From Paraburkholderia lacunae (lineage in GTDB: Bacteria > Pseudomonadota > Gammaproteobacteria > Burkholderiales > Burkholderiaceae), in assembly GCF_003353175.1 (NCBI RefSeq), contig NZ_QHKS01000003.1:248001-312000 (forward strand): 64,000 nt of DNA, given 5' to 3'. The position numbers and the translations under genes were made by a program. Below, piece after piece: positions 61,785-64,000 of this stretch. Positions within the stretch are counted from its first letter, which is position 1. Each line of letters starts with the position of its first letter. Below the pieces are notes generated by a model, which was not told where the DNA came from, searched no databases, and saw only the letters and a list, made by a program, of their open reading frames with translations.

Positions 61785-63056
61785 ATGGCGGACAAGAAAG
61801 GTTCTAACAGCGAGAAGCTGTTGTATTGCTCGTTCTGCGGCAAGAGCCAGCATGAAGTCAAAAAACTGATTGCCGGCCCGTCGGTGTTCATCTGCGATGA
61901 ATGTATCGACCTGTGCAACGAAATCATCCGCGATGAGGCTGCAGGCGCGGGCGTCGAGGCGGGCCTGTCCAAGTCCGACCTGCCGAGTCCGCAGGAAATC
62001 CGTGAAATCCTCGATCAGTATGTGATCGGTCAGGAACGCGCGAAGAAAATTCTCGCGGTCGCGGTGTACAACCACTACAAGCGCCTCAAGCACCTCGACA
62101 AGAAGGATGAGATCGAACTGTCGAAGAGCAACATCCTGCTGATCGGCCCGACCGGCTCCGGCAAGACCTTGCTCGCGCAGACGCTCGCGCGCCTTCTGAA
62201 CGTCCCGTTCGTCATTGCCGATGCAACGACGCTGACGGAAGCTGGCTACGTCGGCGAAGACGTCGAGAACATCATCCAGAAGCTCCTGCAGAACTGCAAC
62301 TACGAAGTTGACAAGGCCCAGCGCGGCATTGTCTACATCGACGAGATCGACAAGATCAGCCGCAAGTCCGACAACCCGTCGATCACCCGCGATGTGTCGG
62401 GCGAAGGCGTGCAGCAGGCCTTGCTGAAGCTGGTCGAAGGCACGATGGCGTCGGTGCCGCCGCAAGGTGGCCGTAAGCATCCAAATCAGGACTTCATCCA
62501 GGTCGACACCACCAACATTCTCTTCATTTGCGGTGGCGCATTCGACGGCCTCGAGAAAGTCATCGTCGACCGTACCGAGAAGACCGGTATTGGCTTCGGC
62601 GCGAGCGTGAAGAGCAAGCAGGACCGCGACGCGGGCGAAGTGCTGCGCGAAGTGGAACCGGAAGATCTGATCAAGTTCGGTCTGATTCCCGAGTTGATCG
62701 GCCGTCTGCCGGTGGTGGCTACGCTCGGCAAGCTCGACGAAGCGGCGCTGATGAAGATTCTCGTCGAACCGAAGAACGCGCTGGTGAAGCAGTACCACAA
62801 GCTCTTCAATATGGAACGCGTCGAACTCGAGATTCGTCCGGCTGCATTGCAGGCCGTGGCGCGTAAGGCGATCCGTCGCAAGACGGGCGCACGGGGTTTG
62901 CGTTCGATCCTGGAACAGGCGTTGCTTGATGTGATGTACGACCTGCCGGCAATGAAAGGCGTTAGCAAGGTTATCATCGACGACAACGTGATTGACGGCG
63001 ACGGCAAACCGTTACTGATCTATGAAGACGCACCCAAGGTTGCGGGTTCGAACTGA
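61785..63056 (+). CDS. clpX: ATP-dependent Clp protease ATP-binding subunit ClpX
   Basis: The AAA+ unfoldase that feeds ClpP. The 423-residue protein has the zinc-binding domain cysteines C15, C18, C37 and C40, Walker A GPTGSGKT (121-128), Walker [10 protein letters not shown], the ClpP-contact IGF loop in TGIGFGASV and the sensor-2 arginine region KTGARGLRS. The ATG at 61785 follows CCGGAGG; the open frame upstream of it is not family-like. Confidence 0.97.
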   Translation: MADKKGSNSEKLLYCSFCGKSQHEVKKLIAGPSVFICDECIDLCNEIIRDEAAGAGVEAGLSKSDLPSPQEIREILDQYVIGQERAKKILAVAVYNHYKRLKHLDKKDEIELSKSNILLIGPTGSGKTLLAQTLARLLNVPFVIADATTLTEAGYVGEDVENIIQKLLQNCNYEVDKAQRGIVYIDEIDKISRKSDNPSITRDVSGEGVQQALLKLVEGTMASVPPQGGRKHPNQDFIQVDTTNILFICGGAFDGLEKVIVDRTEKTGIGFGASVKSKQDRDAGEVLREVEPEDLIKFGLIPELIGRLPVVATLGKLDEAALMKILVEPKNALVKQYHKLFNMERVELEIRPAALQAVARKAIRRKTGARGLRSILEQALLDVMYDLPAMKGVSKVIIDDNVIDGDGKPLLIYEDAPKVAGSN

Positions 63057-63078
63057 TCGGCTTTCGGGTTCTGCAAAC

Positions 63079-63109
63079 AAGCCGTTCATGGCGACGTGAA
63101 CGGCTTTTT
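63079..63109 (+). terminator. Factor-independent terminator of clpX
   Basis: A 10-bp perfect stem AAGCCGTTCA / TGAACGGCTT with an 8-base loop ends in TTTTT. Confidence 0.9.
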
Positions 63110-63145
63110 CGTTTATCGTGTGGTCAGGATGGTTGTTTTCACTAT

Positions 63146-63175
63146 GGAGTCACTGAACCTTCGGAGTCACTGAAC
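63146..63175. repeat. 13-bp direct repeat upstream of lon
   Basis: GGAGTCACTGAAC occurs at 63146-63158 and 63163-63175, spaced by 17 bp from start to start. It lies between the clpX terminator and the lon start, in the likely lon promoter region. Confidence 0.85.
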
Positions 63176-63256
63176 TTTTCCCACACGCGGAGGCTTGCAA
63201 TCTTTTCTGCTGGCCTCACCTATCGAACGAACTGATTCCACTCATGGGGAAATGAA

Positions 63257-64000
63257 ATGTCAGGAACCCAACTCCTTCCGCCGGAACGCATTACGCTCCC
63301 GCTGCTCCCGCTGCGTGACGTAGTCGTATTCCCGCACATGGTGATTCCGCTCTTCGTAGGCCGCCCGAAGTCGATCAAGGCTCTCGAAGCAGCGATGGAA
63401 GGCGGCAAGCACATCATGCTCGTCGCCCAAAAAACGGCTGCGAAAGATGAGCCGACCGAAAAGGACATGTACGAAGTAGGGTGCGTTGCCAACATCCTGC
63501 AAATGCTGAAGCTGCCCGATGGCACCGTGAAGGTGCTCGTCGAAGGTTTGCAGCGCGCGAAAACGCTTTCCATCGAAGAACAGGAAACGCAGTTCTCGTG
63601 CGAAGTCATGCCGCTCGAACCCGACCACGCCGACAGCGCTGAAACTGAAGCGCTGCGCCGCGCGATCGTGTCGCAGTTCGACCAGTATGTGAAGCTGAAC
63701 AAGAAGATCCCGCCGGAGATCCTGACCTCGCTGTCGGGTATCGACGAGGCAGGGCGTCTGGCCGATACGATCGCGGCGCATCTGCCGCTCAAGCTCGACC
63801 AGAAGCAGCACATCCTCGAAATGTTCCCGGTCATCGAGCGCCTCGAGCATCTGCTCGCGCAACTCGAAGCCGAGATCGACATCCTGCAGGTCGAAAAGCG
63901 CATCCGTGGGCGTGTCAAACGCCAGATGGAGAAGAGCCAGCGCGAGTACTACCTGAACGAACAGGTCAAGGCGATCCAGAAGGAACTTGGCGAAGGCGAA
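63257..64000 (+). CDS. lon: ATP-dependent protease Lon, 3' end outside the window
   Basis: The first 248 codons of Lon. The N-terminal substrate-binding domain is clear: MSGTQLLPPERITLPLLPLR, then VVFPHMVIPLFVGRPKSIKA, and later the coiled region KRIRGRVKRQMEKSQREYYL. The ATPase and protease parts lie beyond base 64000. GGGGAAATGAA precedes the ATG. It follows clpX after a terminator, so it is an independent transcription unit. Confidence 0.95.
   Translation, partial: MSGTQLLPPERITLPLLPLRDVVVFPHMVIPLFVGRPKSIKALEAAMEGGKHIMLVAQKTAAKDEPTEKDMYEVGCVANILQMLKLPDGTVKVLVEGLQRAKTLSIEEQETQFSCEVMPLEPDHADSAETEALRRAIVSQFDQYVKLNKKIPPEILTSLSGIDEAGRLADTIAAHLPLKLDQKQHILEMFPVIERLEHLLAQLEAEIDILQVEKRIRGRVKRQMEKSQREYYLNEQVKAIQKELGEGE

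Overview
The window reads as a stretch of a betaproteobacterial chromosome of the Burkholderia/Paraburkholderia type. The evidence is the high GC content with strongly GC-biased third codon positions, the complete phaC-phaA-phaB-phaR polyhydroxybutyrate cluster with a promoter like that of Cupriavidus, the bamD/rluD/pgeF/pha gene order, the tig-clpP-clpX-lon block, and protein sequences I recognise as burkholderial. Coding density is high. Most of the window is core genome, with one clear accessory patch at about 39.2-44.1 kb.

Layout. At 1-4.5 kb: the 3' part of rlmD, bamD (minus), then rluD and pgeF overlapping. At 4.5-13.7 kb: PHB storage genes phaC, phaA, phaB and phaR, then rimO, a KDG kinase (kdgK) and a second thiolase (bktB). 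At 13.8-21.7 kb: a secreted protein of unknown function, a cystathionine beta-lyase, a 43-residue membrane protein too small for standard gene calling, serB, a cytochrome P450, a LysR regulator divergent from a quinone-oxidoreductase-type dehydrogenase, and a small exported protein. At 21.7-31.2 kb: a FetA/FetB-like ABC exporter, an AsmA-family protein carrying a 15-copy 9-bp minisatellite, an orphan basic protein, and a histidine kinase / CheY-like regulator / hybrid kinase cluster. At 31.3-39.2 kb: mscL, a threonine/serine dehydratase, argE, mfd, and ispD-ispF of the MEP isoprenoid pathway.

The accessory patch runs from 39.2 to 44.1 kb. It holds ahpC followed by a truncated ahpD, an IS630-family transposase remnant broken by a piece of an IS110-family element, an AT-rich segment with two copies of a 34-bp tandem repeat, and then a GH18 chitinase and an AA10 lytic polysaccharide monooxygenase (LPMO). 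The two chitin-active proteins share FN3 and chitin-binding modules, and neither has a visible signal peptide. This is the least ordinary part of the window, because an LPMO normally needs its copper-binding histidine as residue 1.

From 44.3 kb to the end: envZ-ompR (minus), a small exported protein, a DUF1800/DUF1501 export pair, a squalene/phytoene-synthase-superfamily protein with altered catalytic motifs, tRNA-Leu(UAG), a small conserved gene, a DUF2339/DUF3999 membrane pair with overlapping genes, a MarR regulator, glycerate kinase, and the proteostasis block tig, clpP, clpX and the start of lon. Several gaps carry factor-independent terminators, and several contain short tandem repeats just upstream of start codons. 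All family names come from motif recognition by eye; no database search was run.
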